A stretch of DNA of 64,000 nucleotides from Citrobacter koseri ATCC BAA-895 (lineage in GTDB: Bacteria > Pseudomonadota > Gammaproteobacteria > Enterobacterales > Enterobacteriaceae): assembly GCF_000018045.1 (NCBI RefSeq), contig NC_009792.1, positions 806,001-870,000 on the forward strand, given 5' to 3'. The notes beneath the pieces were generated by a model that made no database searches, was not told where the DNA came from, and saw only the letters and a list, made by a program, of their open reading frames with translations. The first letter of the stretch is position 1. Every line of letters begins with the position of its first letter. The position numbers were made by a program, and so were the translations under genes. Below are positions 1-8,095 of this stretch, one piece after another.

Positions 1-237
1 CGGCGGCACCTGAGGGTACACCGTGCGTGATACGATGCCGTCGGCTTCCAGTTGTCGCAGTTGCTGAGCCAGCATCTTCTGTGAAATACCCGGGATCAGT
101 TTTTCAAAATCGGAATAGCGCTGTACTTTTCCATCGAACAGATGAAAAAGAATAATTAATTTCCAGCGACCTTCCAGCAGTCGCAGCACATGCTCCACGC
201 CGCTTGCGGCAGATTCTGGAGTATATAACTTACTCAT
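1..237 (-). CDS. HxlR-family transcriptional regulator (partial, N-terminal part)
   Basis: This is the first 79 codons of a gene on the minus strand that runs off the start of the window. The translation begins MSKLYTPESAASGVEHVLRL and goes on with LLEGRWKLIILFHLFDG, then FEKLIPGISQKMLAQQLRQLEADGIVSR. That pattern is the winged helix-turn-helix of HxlR-type regulators. Members of this family often sit divergent from an oxidoreductase they control and respond to electrophiles or quinones. Here the gene is divergent from the SnoaL-like/SDR pair, with about 90 bp between the starts, so it probably regulates that pair; this is inference from position. The C-terminus lies outside the window. Confidence 0.85.
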   Translation of the reverse strand, partial: MSKLYTPESAASGVEHVLRLLEGRWKLIILFHLFDGKVQRYSDFEKLIPGISQKMLAQQLRQLEADGIVSRTVYPQVPP

Positions 238-327
238 AATTCAGTTGCTCACTTTTTCGTGCGTACTTGTCAATTTCACAGTCTATGTTGAAAATTCCTG
301 TACTGTAAACAACGGGAGTAAAGCGCC

Positions 328-654
328 ATGTCATTAGCCCTACCGCACGCTATTTCTGACTATTTCGCGATCAGCAACGGAGCAGATATTGCCAACGTTA
401 AGCACTGTTTTACTGCCGATGCTGTCGTGACAGACGAAGGTAAAACGCATAAGGGACACGCAGCGATCGAGGCATGGCAACGTGCCGCACAGGCCGCGTT
501 TGACTACAGCGTTGAGCCGGTTCAGTTCCTCACCGAAGGTCACCGGGTGACAGTCACCTCAAACGTTGTCGGTAATTTTCCTGGCAGCCCGATAGTGCTT
601 AAACATGCTTTCGACCTGGTCGGCGACAAGATCAACACACTGGAGATTATCTGA
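328..654 (+). CDS. SnoaL-like / NTF2-fold small protein
   Basis: A 108-residue protein with the layout of the nuclear-transport-factor-2 (SnoaL-like) fold: an N-terminal helix (AISDYFAISNGADIANVKHCF), then FTADAVVTDEGKTHKGHAAIEAW, then alternating strands that end in HAFDLVGDKINTLEII. Proteins of this fold act as small isomerases, hydrolases or binding proteins; nothing here gives a substrate. The start is supported by a GGGAG ribosome site some 10 bases upstream. Its TGA overlaps the ATG of the next gene by one base, so the two are very probably co-translated. It is divergent from the HxlR regulator, which probably controls both. Confidence 0.8.
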   Translation: MSLALPHAISDYFAISNGADIANVKHCFTADAVVTDEGKTHKGHAAIEAWQRAAQAAFDYSVEPVQFLTEGHRVTVTSNVVGNFPGSPIVLKHAFDLVGDKINTLEII

Positions 655-1433
655 TGTCGTTAGATCTTGATTTTCAGGACAAACGCATACTGGTTACTGC
701 CGGCACCAAAGGCGTCGGCAACGCGGTCGTTGGATTATTAAAGCAACTGGGTGCCAGGGTGTTAGCCACCGCGCGTCATACGTCCACAGAATGTATCGCT
801 GACGTCTTCGTGGCGGCGGACCTGACCACGGTCAACGGGTGTGCTTCAGTAGCTGAAGCCGTTCAGAAGCATCTGGGCGGTGTCGACGTCATCATCCATG
901 TTGCGGGCGGTTCTATCTCACCTGGTGGTGGCTTTGCAGCACTGGGCGAAACGGAGTGGCAGCAGGAACTCAACCTTAATCTGCTGCCAGCGGTACGCTT
1001 AGATCGTGCGCTGCTGCCAGGGATGCTGGCGCAGGGCAGCGGGGTTATCATTCACGTCACCTCTATCCAGCGTGAACTGCCGTTACCGGAATCGACCACC
1101 GGTTATGCGGCGGCAAAAGCTGCGCTGTCGGCGTACAGCAAGAGCCTGTCGAAAGAGGTATCCCCGAAGGGGGTTCGTGTGGTTCGTGTTGCGCCCGGCT
1201 GGATCGAAACCGAAGCTTCGGTAGCGATGGCAGAGCGACTGGCGAAGCAGGCGGGAACGGATTACGAAGGCGGTAAGCAAATCATCATGAATGCACTCGG
1301 GGGTATTCCTCTTGGTCGTCCGTCAAAGCCCATTGAGGTGGCGAAGCTCATTGCTTTCCTCGCGTCGTCTCATGCTGCCGCCATCACCGGCACCGAATAT
1401 GTGATAGATGGCGGCACCATCCCGACGGTGTAA
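654..1433 (+). CDS. Short-chain dehydrogenase/reductase (SDR) family oxidoreductase
   Basis: A 259-residue classical SDR. The cofactor-binding glycine motif is TAGTKGVGNAV near residue 15-25. The structural NAG-type motif appears as HVAGG near residue 83. The catalytic set follows: Ser in HVTSIQRE, then Tyr and Lys in TTGYAAAKAAL near residue 150. The C-terminus FLASSHAAAITGTEYVIDGG is typical of the family. The first glycine motif has Thr-Lys where many members have Gly-X. The substrate cannot be told from sequence. It is translationally coupled to the SnoaL-like gene by a one-base overlap and lies in the unit divergent from the HxlR regulator, a common arrangement for electrophile or quinone detoxification. 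Confidence 0.9.
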   Translation: MSLDLDFQDKRILVTAGTKGVGNAVVGLLKQLGARVLATARHTSTECIADVFVAADLTTVNGCASVAEAVQKHLGGVDVIIHVAGGSISPGGGFAALGETEWQQELNLNLLPAVRLDRALLPGMLAQGSGVIIHVTSIQRELPLPESTTGYAAAKAALSAYSKSLSKEVSPKGVRVVRVAPGWIETEASVAMAERLAKQAGTDYEGGKQIIMNALGGIPLGRPSKPIEVAKLIAFLASSHAAAITGTEYVIDGGTIPTV

Positions 1434-1439
1434 TCATGT

Positions 1440-1474
1440 ATCTTAATCGGCCCGAATTATGAGCCGATTAAGAT
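1440..1474 (+). terminator. Perfect 12-bp hairpin after the SDR gene
   Basis: Six bases after the SDR stop codon there is a perfect inverted repeat: ATCTTAATCGGC at 1440-1451 and GCCGATTAAGAT at 1463-1474, with an 11-base loop. It is placed like a transcription terminator, but no T-run follows, so it may instead be an RNA-stabilising 3' hairpin or a protein-binding palindrome. The rest of 1475-1629 shows nothing I recognise. Confidence 0.5.
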
Positions 1475-1629
1475 CGCCAGAGGCAGAAAATGGTTAATCG
1501 TAGCGTCCGTTTTGACGCAAAACAGTCTGATGTAAGTGAATAGTCTGCTATGAGCGAGAAACGGAAGTTTGCAATCGCTCTCATTGCTGATGACGGCCGC
1601 ACCCGTAGCAGGATAGGAGGTGTTGTCAC

Positions 1630-2109
1630 TCAATCTATCCAGGGTACAGGTTCACCAATATAAGTGTGTGTACAGCAGCGGCAAGTCACTTTAACGTCCT
1701 TTCTCGTAATTGAAGGGTTTACCTGTTGCAGAATTCCATTCTCATCAACAAACAAACCCGGATAAAAACTGCTTTCGCCAATGCAGACTAAATCCCTTCG
1801 CTGATGCTCATGTAGCGCGACCAACCAGAATACAGGCTCGGTGGTATCAAGACGTCCACATACTTCGCTGAATATTTCATCCCACGGTTTGCCAATCTGC
1901 TTGATCAGAAAATAAAACAATGGGGTGTAGTCTCGGCCACGATTCTGTCTGCCATGCATTGTCTCGCGCTTTACCAGTAGCTCATCTCCGGCTTTTTTAC
2001 GATTGCGTTCCCAGCGATACTCTGCACCTGGATTATTAGAATGGTGCCGCGTAGTCGTGTTGACGCTGCGATACAGTTTACGGGACTTATTCAGTTGATG
2101 AGTACGCAT
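1630..2109 (-). CDS. Uncharacterised 159-residue protein
   Basis: I do not recognise this protein. It is basic at the N-terminus (MRTHQLNKSRKLYRSVNTTTRHH) and has a central part rich in aromatic residues (DYTPLFYFLIKQIGKPWDEIFSEV). It ends with a Cys/His cluster, VTCRCCTHTYIGEPVPWID, which could bind a metal, although only one such cluster is present. No signal peptide or membrane segment is visible. The open frame is long for its position and uses codons like a real gene, so it is probably expressed. A second 60-codon frame overlapping its start (2087-2269) is not convincing. Confidence 0.55.
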   Translation of the reverse strand: MRTHQLNKSRKLYRSVNTTTRHHSNNPGAEYRWERNRKKAGDELLVKRETMHGRQNRGRDYTPLFYFLIKQIGKPWDEIFSEVCGRLDTTEPVFWLVALHEHQRRDLVCIGESSFYPGLFVDENGILQQVNPSITRKDVKVTCRCCTHTYIGEPVPWID

Positions 2110-2283
2110 AGCTCGATCTCGTGCATCCTTTATTCTGTGAGTCAGTAACCCCTGCCGGAGCTAGATTCAATAGTTTGTGACTGCATAAAAAATGGTCATG
2201 CTTAAAGGCAGTCTCATTCTGCTGAAATACCTTCCCACTGACAACTACCAAAAAGTCCACTCTTGGCACAAACCCGCCCCTCT

Positions 2284-2318
2284 ACCCAAAAAGCCCACTT
2301 TTAGCGGGTTTTTGGTTT
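2284..2318 (-). terminator. Rho-independent terminator of the aminopeptidase transcript
   Basis: Read on the minus strand just after the aminopeptidase stop, CCCGC-TAAAA-GTGGG forms a short GC stem (one G-T pair) flanked by an A-run before and CTTTTT after. This fits an intrinsic terminator for the leftward amn-aminopeptidase transcript. The region from 2110 to 2283 holds nothing else I can support. Confidence 0.6.
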
Positions 2319-2331
2319 TCAGCATACAGGG

Positions 2332-4110
2332 TTAATTTGCGCGCACCCGTATGGGAGCAGTGGCGGCGAACAGCCACGGGCGGGCGTTGCTTTCTACGCG
2401 AGGGGATAATGTTTCTCTTACCTGCTGATGGTACTCATCAATCCACAGTTTTTCTGCCTCGCTAAGCAGATGCAATTCCACGAGACTTAAGTCGATCGGC
2501 ACCAGCGTCAGTGTGGCGAATTTGCAGAAACCAGGGCGGCTTTCGACAATTTCGACCTGATTTTCAATGCGGATACCGTATTGTCCGGCGAGGTAATAGC
2601 CCGGCTCTATCGTAATGATGTTGCCTGCCACCAGCGGCCAGGGGTTCACTTTTTTGGCGATACGGTGCGGTTGCTCATGAATCAATAGCTGATGACCTAC
2701 GCCGTGTCCCGCTCCGTGATCGTAATCCAGACCAAGATCCCAAAGCGCCCGGCGGGTAAAGGCGTCAAGCTGGTGTCCCTGAGTTCCGCTGGGGAATTGC
2801 AGGGTAATCAGCGACAAAAAGCCCTTCAACACAGCGGTGTAGTGTAACCGACGCTGCGGCTCCTGCGGCCCAAATGCGAGGGTACGGGTCGTGTCTGTCG
2901 TACCGTTCTGATATTGACCGCCCGAATCGTTCAGGTACATCTCCTGGGTTGTGACTGGCGCGTTTGTTTTCTCGCTTGAATGATAGTGGCACATGGCGGC
3001 ATTGCCTGCCGATGCAGAAATGGTGTTAAAGCTCTGCTCAAGAAATCCCGGTTGTTGCTGGCGATAAGCCCGCTGTTTTTCCTGGGCTTCCAGCTCCGTT
3101 ATCGGATTGCCTGCGGCTTCACGCAGCGGCACTTCGTGCGCCAGCCAGGCGAGGAAATTAACCCAGGCGGCGCCGTCCTGCTCATGGCATTCGCGGTATC
3201 CTGCCAGCTCGGTTTCGTTCTTGTGCGCTTTCATCAGCGTAATCGGATCTGCTGACCAGATGACGTCACCGCCATGCTGCTCAATGACGAAGCGCAGGGC
3301 GACCGGGGCGAAATCTTTATCAACCAGGAAACGCTTCCCGGCCGCGCGTTGCTGACAGCGTGCAAGGAACTCACCCGGCGGGGAAATGGTCAGCGTGCTG
3401 AGCAAACTTGCAGGTAACTGCTGAGTTTTCTTTTCATCAACGAACCATTCCAGTTCGCCCGTGCGGTGCAATAACGCAAACGAGAAAGGAACAGGCACCA
3501 TGTTGAGGTCGCTGCCGCGCACGTTCAGCATCCAGGCGATATTATCCGGCAGGGTGATCGGCAGGTAATCCGCCTGCTGTTTTGCCAGTTCGTCGAGAAT
3601 GCGCGCGCGTTTCTGCGTGCTGCGTTCACCGCTGATTTCAACGGGCATTTCCCGGATGATGCCGCAGGGGGCGGCGGGGCGGTTTTGCCATACAACGTCG
3701 AACGGATCGCTGTCTAACGCCACCAGTTCGCAGTGGGTGGCTGAGAGTGTCTCAAACTGGCTGTTGACCATCAGCAGAGGTTCGAAGGCAATACGTGCGC
3801 CGGAGGCAACCTGTTCCTGCAAATACTCCGCAAGCGGCTCGTTATGCAGGTGATGAATTTCAAAATCATTGCGATCGACTTCGGCGCGGGCCTGAACCTG
3901 GTAGCGGCCATCCACAAACAGCAATGCGCGGTCGCGAAGCACTAACGCCAGTCCGGCAGAACCGCTAAAGCCCGTTAACCAGGCCAGTTTATTATCGTGT
4001 GGCGTACAGTCCTCGCTTTGATGAGCATCGGCGCGAGGAACGATCATGCCATCCAGCCCCTGCGCAATCAGGAGATTACGCAGGGCGGAAAGGGGAGTTG
4101 GGTTGCTCAT
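2332..4110 (-). CDS. Xaa-Pro aminopeptidase, M24B family (three-domain type)
   Basis: A metallopeptidase expected to remove an N-terminal residue preceding proline, in the cytosol. The 592-residue length and two creatinase-like N-terminal domains match the long aminopeptidase P type rather than the ~440-residue PepP. Metal ligands are visible: two Asp in YLNDSGGQYQNGTTDTTRTL, His in GAGHGVGHQLLIHE, Glu in IITIEPGYY and Glu in GIRIENQVEI. An in-frame ATG lies four codons upstream (4122), but the ATG at 4110 has AAGGTG five bases before it and gives the usual MSNPTPLSALRN start, so I chose it. It begins 15 bases after the amn stop, so the two are very likely co-transcribed; a terminator follows at once. 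Confidence 0.88.
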   Translation of the reverse strand: MSNPTPLSALRNLLIAQGLDGMIVPRADAHQSEDCTPHDNKLAWLTGFSGSAGLALVLRDRALLFVDGRYQVQARAEVDRNDFEIHHLHNEPLAEYLQEQVASGARIAFEPLLMVNSQFETLSATHCELVALDSDPFDVVWQNRPAAPCGIIREMPVEISGERSTQKRARILDELAKQQADYLPITLPDNIAWMLNVRGSDLNMVPVPFSFALLHRTGELEWFVDEKKTQQLPASLLSTLTISPPGEFLARCQQRAAGKRFLVDKDFAPVALRFVIEQHGGDVIWSADPITLMKAHKNETELAGYRECHEQDGAAWVNFLAWLAHEVPLREAAGNPITELEAQEKQRAYRQQQPGFLEQSFNTISASAGNAAMCHYHSSEKTNAPVTTQEMYLNDSGGQYQNGTTDTTRTLAFGPQEPQRRLHYTAVLKGFLSLITLQFPSGTQGHQLDAFTRRALWDLGLDYDHGAGHGVGHQLLIHEQPHRIAKKVNPWPLVAGNIITIEPGYYLAGQYGIRIENQVEIVESRPGFCKFATLTLVPIDLSLVELHLLSEAEKLWIDEYHQQVRETLSPRVESNARPWLFAATAPIRVRAN

Positions 4111-4125
4111 AGACACCTTCATGCC

Positions 4126-5580
4126 TTAACGGAACGGCGGTTCGTTGAATGTGCGCAGTTTACGTGAGTGCAGGCGATCGCCTTCTGCGCGTAACAGATC
4201 AATGGCGCGGATGCCGATTTGCAGGTGCTCCGAAATCGCACCTTCATAAAAACGGTTAGCCTGGCCGGGAAGTTTAATCTCACCGTGCAACGGTTTGTCG
4301 GAGACGCACAATAGCGTGCCGTAAGGTACGCGGAAGCGATAGCCCTGGGCGGCAATTGTGGCACTTTCCATATCAATGGCGACGGCGCGGCTCAGGTTGA
4401 AACGCAATGCGGAGGCAGAGTAGCGTAACTCCCAGTTACGATCATCGGTGGTGACGACCGTACCGGTACGCAGCCGCTGCTTAACCTCTTCGCCAGGCAT
4501 GCCGCTCACCATTTTTGTGGCGTCATACAGTGCGCGCTGAACTTCTGCGATGCTGGGGATGGGAATATCGGGCGGCAGTACGGCATCGAGCACATGATCG
4601 TCACGTAAGTAGGCGTGCGCCAGCACATAGTCGCCAATCGCCTGACTTTCACGCAGGCCGCCGCAGTGACCAATCATCAGCCAGACGTCCGGGCGCAGTA
4701 CCGCCAGGTGATCGCAAATAGTTTTGGCGTTTGACGGCCCGACGCCAATATTCACCAGCGTAATCCCCTGGCCGTCAGCCGTAATCAGGTGCCAGGCTGG
4801 CATCTGGTGTTTTTTCCACGCCAGATCGGAGGTGGCTTCTTCAGGAGCCTCGGTTTCTGCGGTGATCCAGATCCCGCCAGCACAGGAAAGTGCGATATAG
4901 GGACTGTCCGGGTCCAGAATCTGGCTGCATCCCCAGCGCACAAATTCGTCTACATAGCGGGTGTAGTTGGTAAACAGAACAAAGGGCTGAAAATGTTCAA
5001 CTGGCGTCCCCGTGTAGTGACGCAGTCGCGCCAGCGAGAAATCGACACGGCGCGCGTCGAAGTGAGAGAGCGGATAAAACTCACCGGGGTGGAACAAACC
5101 GTCTGCGGTCTCGTCGCCAATCTGCGCCAGTTCAGTGGTGGGGAAAAAGCGCGTCAATCCGGCGCTCATGGAGCGGTCAAGCGACAGCTCGGAACCGTCA
5201 ATGACATAAGGATACGGAATTTCATGATGGGACGGTTCAACCGCAATATGCGCGTCATAATCCTGATACAGCAGCGTTAATTGCTCTTCAAGGTAAGGGC
5301 GAAACAGCGCAGGACGGGTGATGGTTGTGGTGTAGCAGCCAGCATGGGTAAAGCGGCCATAGGCGCGGGTCTTGGGGGGATTCGTCGCATTGCCGCTCCA
5401 GGAGACGGAAAGCGATGGGTAAACAAAAAGGCCATTATTTCGGGCTGTAATGTCTGGAAGTTCCCCGTTTTCAACATACTTGCCAATTGCGTTACGCAGA
5501 GCCTGAACCGATTGCTCGTAGAGTTCGTCCAGTTTATCCAGCGCCTGAGACGGGGTCAGGCCGGCGCCCTTATTATTCAT
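4126..5580 (-). CDS. amn: AMP nucleosidase
   Basis: Hydrolyses AMP to adenine and ribose 5-phosphate in purine salvage, in the cytoplasm. At 484 residues it equals the E. coli enzyme in length. The N-terminal AMP-nucleosidase domain (MNNKGAGLTPSQALDKLDELYEQSV onward, to about residue 200) is followed by the nucleoside-phosphorylase-like catalytic domain. That domain has GIGPSN-like GVGPSNAKT, MIGHCGGLRESQAIGDYVLA and AIDMESATIAAQGYRF, the last holding the purine- and ribose-binding Met-Glu. A GGAGACAG ribosome site precedes the ATG. It lies between shiA, on the same strand upstream, and the aminopeptidase downstream. In E. coli, shiA and amn are also neighbours near the tRNA-Asn genes, which fits the attachment site found at 10158. 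Confidence 0.96.
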   Translation of the reverse strand: MNNKGAGLTPSQALDKLDELYEQSVQALRNAIGKYVENGELPDITARNNGLFVYPSLSVSWSGNATNPPKTRAYGRFTHAGCYTTTITRPALFRPYLEEQLTLLYQDYDAHIAVEPSHHEIPYPYVIDGSELSLDRSMSAGLTRFFPTTELAQIGDETADGLFHPGEFYPLSHFDARRVDFSLARLRHYTGTPVEHFQPFVLFTNYTRYVDEFVRWGCSQILDPDSPYIALSCAGGIWITAETEAPEEATSDLAWKKHQMPAWHLITADGQGITLVNIGVGPSNAKTICDHLAVLRPDVWLMIGHCGGLRESQAIGDYVLAHAYLRDDHVLDAVLPPDIPIPSIAEVQRALYDATKMVSGMPGEEVKQRLRTGTVVTTDDRNWELRYSASALRFNLSRAVAIDMESATIAAQGYRFRVPYGTLLCVSDKPLHGEIKLPGQANRFYEGAISEHLQIGIRAIDLLRAEGDRLHSRKLRTFNEPPFR

Positions 5581-5697
5581 GTCTGTCTCCTTGTTCCACA
5601 GGTGTACTGCTCTCCCGATAGTATGTCACAGGAATGTGAAACAAAAGTCAGACGTTGCGTAAGAACAGACGGAGGCCAGATGGCCCCCGTACAGGGA

Positions 5698-7014
5698 TTA
5701 GACGTGTGGTTTATTTTTCATCAACAGCGCCGTAACGGCAGAGATCAGGCAGCCTGCCAGCAGGTAAATGGCAACGCTGTGCCAGTTCCCATCGGAGAAG
5801 GTGACCAGTGCGGCGGCGATAAAGGGAGTGAACCCGCCGCCCACGACGCTGGCGACCTGATAACCGACTCCGGCACCGCTGTAGCGATAACCTGCACCGA
5901 ACATGCCGGTAAACATCGGCTGCTGTACGCAGACCACCATATCATGAGCAATATTGGCCAGCATGATGGAGAAGAACACAATCCAGAAGATTGACTGGGC
6001 TTCAAGCGCCATAAAAAACGGGAATGCGCTGAGCGTACCGATTAAGGCACCTGTAATATAGACGCGCCGACGACCGAAGCGGTCCGCAAGCCAGGCAAAG
6101 CAGGGGATCGTCAGGCAGCTTAGTCCCCCCACCAGCAGACCGATATTCAGAAAAAGCTCACGCGGAAGACCCAGATTTTGGGTGGAGTAGTTCAGGGCGA
6201 ACGCGGTGACGATATACATCGTCAGCAGCTCGCACAGGCGCAGGCCGATGATTTTCAGAAATGCGCCAGGGTGGCGGCTCAACGCCTCCATAACCGGCAA
6301 GCGTTTTTTCGCCGGTGGTGTTTCCTGTTTTTGCTGTTCAAATTCGGCGGACTCTTCCATGCCATTGCGCACCCATAAGGCGCCAAGCACCAGAATAATG
6401 CTGAACAAGAATGGGATGCGCCAACCCCAACTCAGAAACTGTTCATCGGTCGTCAGCGTGCTGATCAGCGAGACCAGACCGGTCGAGAGCAGCAGCCCTA
6501 CGCCATAACCCACCTGAACGCCGCTGCTGTAAAACGCTTTTTTGTTCTCCGGCGCGCTTTCAACCGACAGCAATGCCGCGCCACCCCATTCGCCACCGAC
6601 GGCAAAACCCTGAACAGCCCGTAATATCACCAGTAGTACCGGCGCCCACCAGCCTATAGTGGCGAAAGAAGGGAGGATGCCAATCAGTGCGGTAGCGATA
6701 CCCATCATCCATACGGTCAGCATCAGCATACGCTTACGGCCCAGACGATCGCCGAAGTGGCCGAAGATCACACCCCCCAGCGGGCGAAACAGAAAGCCAA
6801 CGCCGAAGGTGGCAAACGCCGCGAGTGTACCCATCGCCGGGCTGATTTGCGGGAAGAATTCACGATTAAACACCAGGGCAGCGGTGATGCCATAGAGCAG
6901 AAAATCGTACCAGTCGACGACTGCGCCAGCGAAGCTTCCTAATGCGGCGCGGCGCGCGCGATTAAGCGAAGGCGTCTCATCCTGGGGACGCGTGGAGGTG
7001 AGGGTGGAATCCAT
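5698..7014 (-). CDS. shiA: Shikimate transporter, MFS superfamily
   Basis: An inner-membrane proton symporter that takes up shikimate. The 438-residue length and the sequence (RARRAALGSFAGAVVDWYDF at the N-terminus, then RPLGGVIFGHFGDRLGRKRM) match E. coli ShiA as I know it, with scattered substitutions. About twelve hydrophobic segments are visible. The MFS signature after segment 2 (GDRLGRKR) and its second copy (WLADRFGRRRVYITG) are both present. The gap to amn is 117 bases and holds a GC-rich inverted repeat (GGCCA-GA-TGGCC around 5672-5686) without a clear T-run. Upstream, 7015-7272 separates it from the divergent ABC importer and should hold both promoters. Confidence 0.95.
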   Translation of the reverse strand: MDSTLTSTRPQDETPSLNRARRAALGSFAGAVVDWYDFLLYGITAALVFNREFFPQISPAMGTLAAFATFGVGFLFRPLGGVIFGHFGDRLGRKRMLMLTVWMMGIATALIGILPSFATIGWWAPVLLVILRAVQGFAVGGEWGGAALLSVESAPENKKAFYSSGVQVGYGVGLLLSTGLVSLISTLTTDEQFLSWGWRIPFLFSIILVLGALWVRNGMEESAEFEQQKQETPPAKKRLPVMEALSRHPGAFLKIIGLRLCELLTMYIVTAFALNYSTQNLGLPRELFLNIGLLVGGLSCLTIPCFAWLADRFGRRRVYITGALIGTLSAFPFFMALEAQSIFWIVFFSIMLANIAHDMVVCVQQPMFTGMFGAGYRYSGAGVGYQVASVVGGGFTPFIAAALVTFSDGNWHSVAIYLLAGCLISAVTALLMKNKPHV

Positions 7015-7272
7015 AGTTATCCTGTCTGTGCTGTTTTTTTAGTTATTAGTATGGAGAAATGATGACTCATATTGCTGCCGACATATTAACGGCTTTTATG
7101 AGACTACCGCGACAGACGGAAAGAGAAAATGATTTTATCCGTCACGCGGGGGCAAGATGAAAAATAGTACGGAGCCCGGTTGAAATCGCCTTGTATCTCA
7201 GGGTTGTTAACGTTAATTGTTATGATATAACATATCCAATTAATGGTTCGATCATGGAAGAGGTTAAGTATT
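7015..7272. promoter_or_regulatory. Divergent intergenic region, shiA / ABC importer
   Basis: About 260 bases between two divergent starts. The right half is AT-rich and contains the small palindrome GTTAT-GAT-ATAAC around 7219-7231, roughly 40 bases before the importer start, a suitable place for an operator. I cannot match it to a named regulator. The ribosome site GGAAGAGG for the importer ATPase lies at 7256-7263. Confidence 0.4.
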
Positions 7273-8076
7273 GTGCAATTCGTCGCATCCAGTGATAACC
7301 CGGCGAGTGCTCTAAGCGTCAATATTGCGTCGCTACAGCGACCCGGAGGCGGAGAACTGCTTTGTGCAATTCGCTTTGAGGTTGAGGAAGGGAAATGCCT
7401 GGCCGTTATTGGGCCTAACGGCAGCGGTAAAACGTCTTTACTGAGGGCAATAAGCCAGGAACTCCCCCTTCAGAAGGGCGATATTCAGCTACTGGGCCAG
7501 TCTGTTTCGGCGCTGTCGCGGCAGCAGCGGGCAAAGCAGATCGCCGTTCTGGCGCAAAATGATACGCCCGATCTGAGGCTGGCTCTTGAGGATTATGTGG
7601 CGCTGGGGCGTATCCCGCACGCCCGGGATGCACCACGCGACAGGCATGATGCCATCGTGACGAAGGCCATTAAAGAGACGGGATTACTGGCGTTGCGAAA
7701 GCGGTCGCTGTCCGCGCTTTCTGGCGGAGAAAGGCAGCGGGCGGCGCTGGCGCGGGTGTTAGCTCAGATGCCGAGCCTGGTGCTGCTTGATGAGCCAACC
7801 AACCATCTGGATCCCTCCGGTCGGGTGGAACTGCTTTCGTTGGTGAAAAACAAGGGGATAACGGTGGTGGCGGTATTGCACGATCTGTCGCTGATTGAAT
7901 CTTTTGCTGACCGCGTTCTTCTTCTGTCGCAGGGAAGAATGGTGCTCTGCGACACACCGGAGCGTGTGCTGGTGTCTGAAAACCTTTATCCCGTTTTTGG
8001 GTTGACCTGCTTTACCGTACCACACCCTGATACGGGGAAAGCGCTGCGTATTTTTGAAGTTCCTGGCTATGCATAA
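7273..8076 (+). CDS. ABC transporter ATP-binding protein, FecE/BtuD type
   Basis: The ATPase of a metal-chelate importer; it would sit on the cytoplasmic face of the permease encoded at 9049. From the GTG at 7273, Walker A is GPNGSGKT (residues 47-54), the ABC signature LSGGERQRAALARVLAQ is near residue 147, Walker B LVLLDEPTNHLD near 168, and the switch His is in AVLHDLS. I chose GTG 7273 because GGAAGAGG lies about nine bases upstream; the frame is open from an ATG at 7243, which has no comparable ribosome site. The order ATPase, binding protein, permease with short gaps indicates one operon. The substrate is not evident: an iron siderophore, haem or cobalamin would all fit the family. Confidence 0.85.
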   Translation: MQFVASSDNPASALSVNIASLQRPGGGELLCAIRFEVEEGKCLAVIGPNGSGKTSLLRAISQELPLQKGDIQLLGQSVSALSRQQRAKQIAVLAQNDTPDLRLALEDYVALGRIPHARDAPRDRHDAIVTKAIKETGLLALRKRSLSALSGGERQRAALARVLAQMPSLVLLDEPTNHLDPSGRVELLSLVKNKGITVVAVLHDLSLIESFADRVLLLSQGRMVLCDTPERVLVSENLYPVFGLTCFTVPHPDTGKALRIFEVPGYA

Positions 8077-8095
8077 TAAATATCTGAGGATTGTG

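Noticed and set aside
2087..2269. 60-codon frame on the minus strand before the unknown 159-residue gene
   Set aside because: Overlaps that gene's start, has no ribosome site and a composition unlike a protein.
4789..5280. Long plus-strand frame opposite amn (and similar antisense frames opposite shiA, clbB, clbH, clbJ and clbK)
   Set aside because: Antisense shadows of strong genes in GC-rich DNA, without ribosome sites or recognisable domains.
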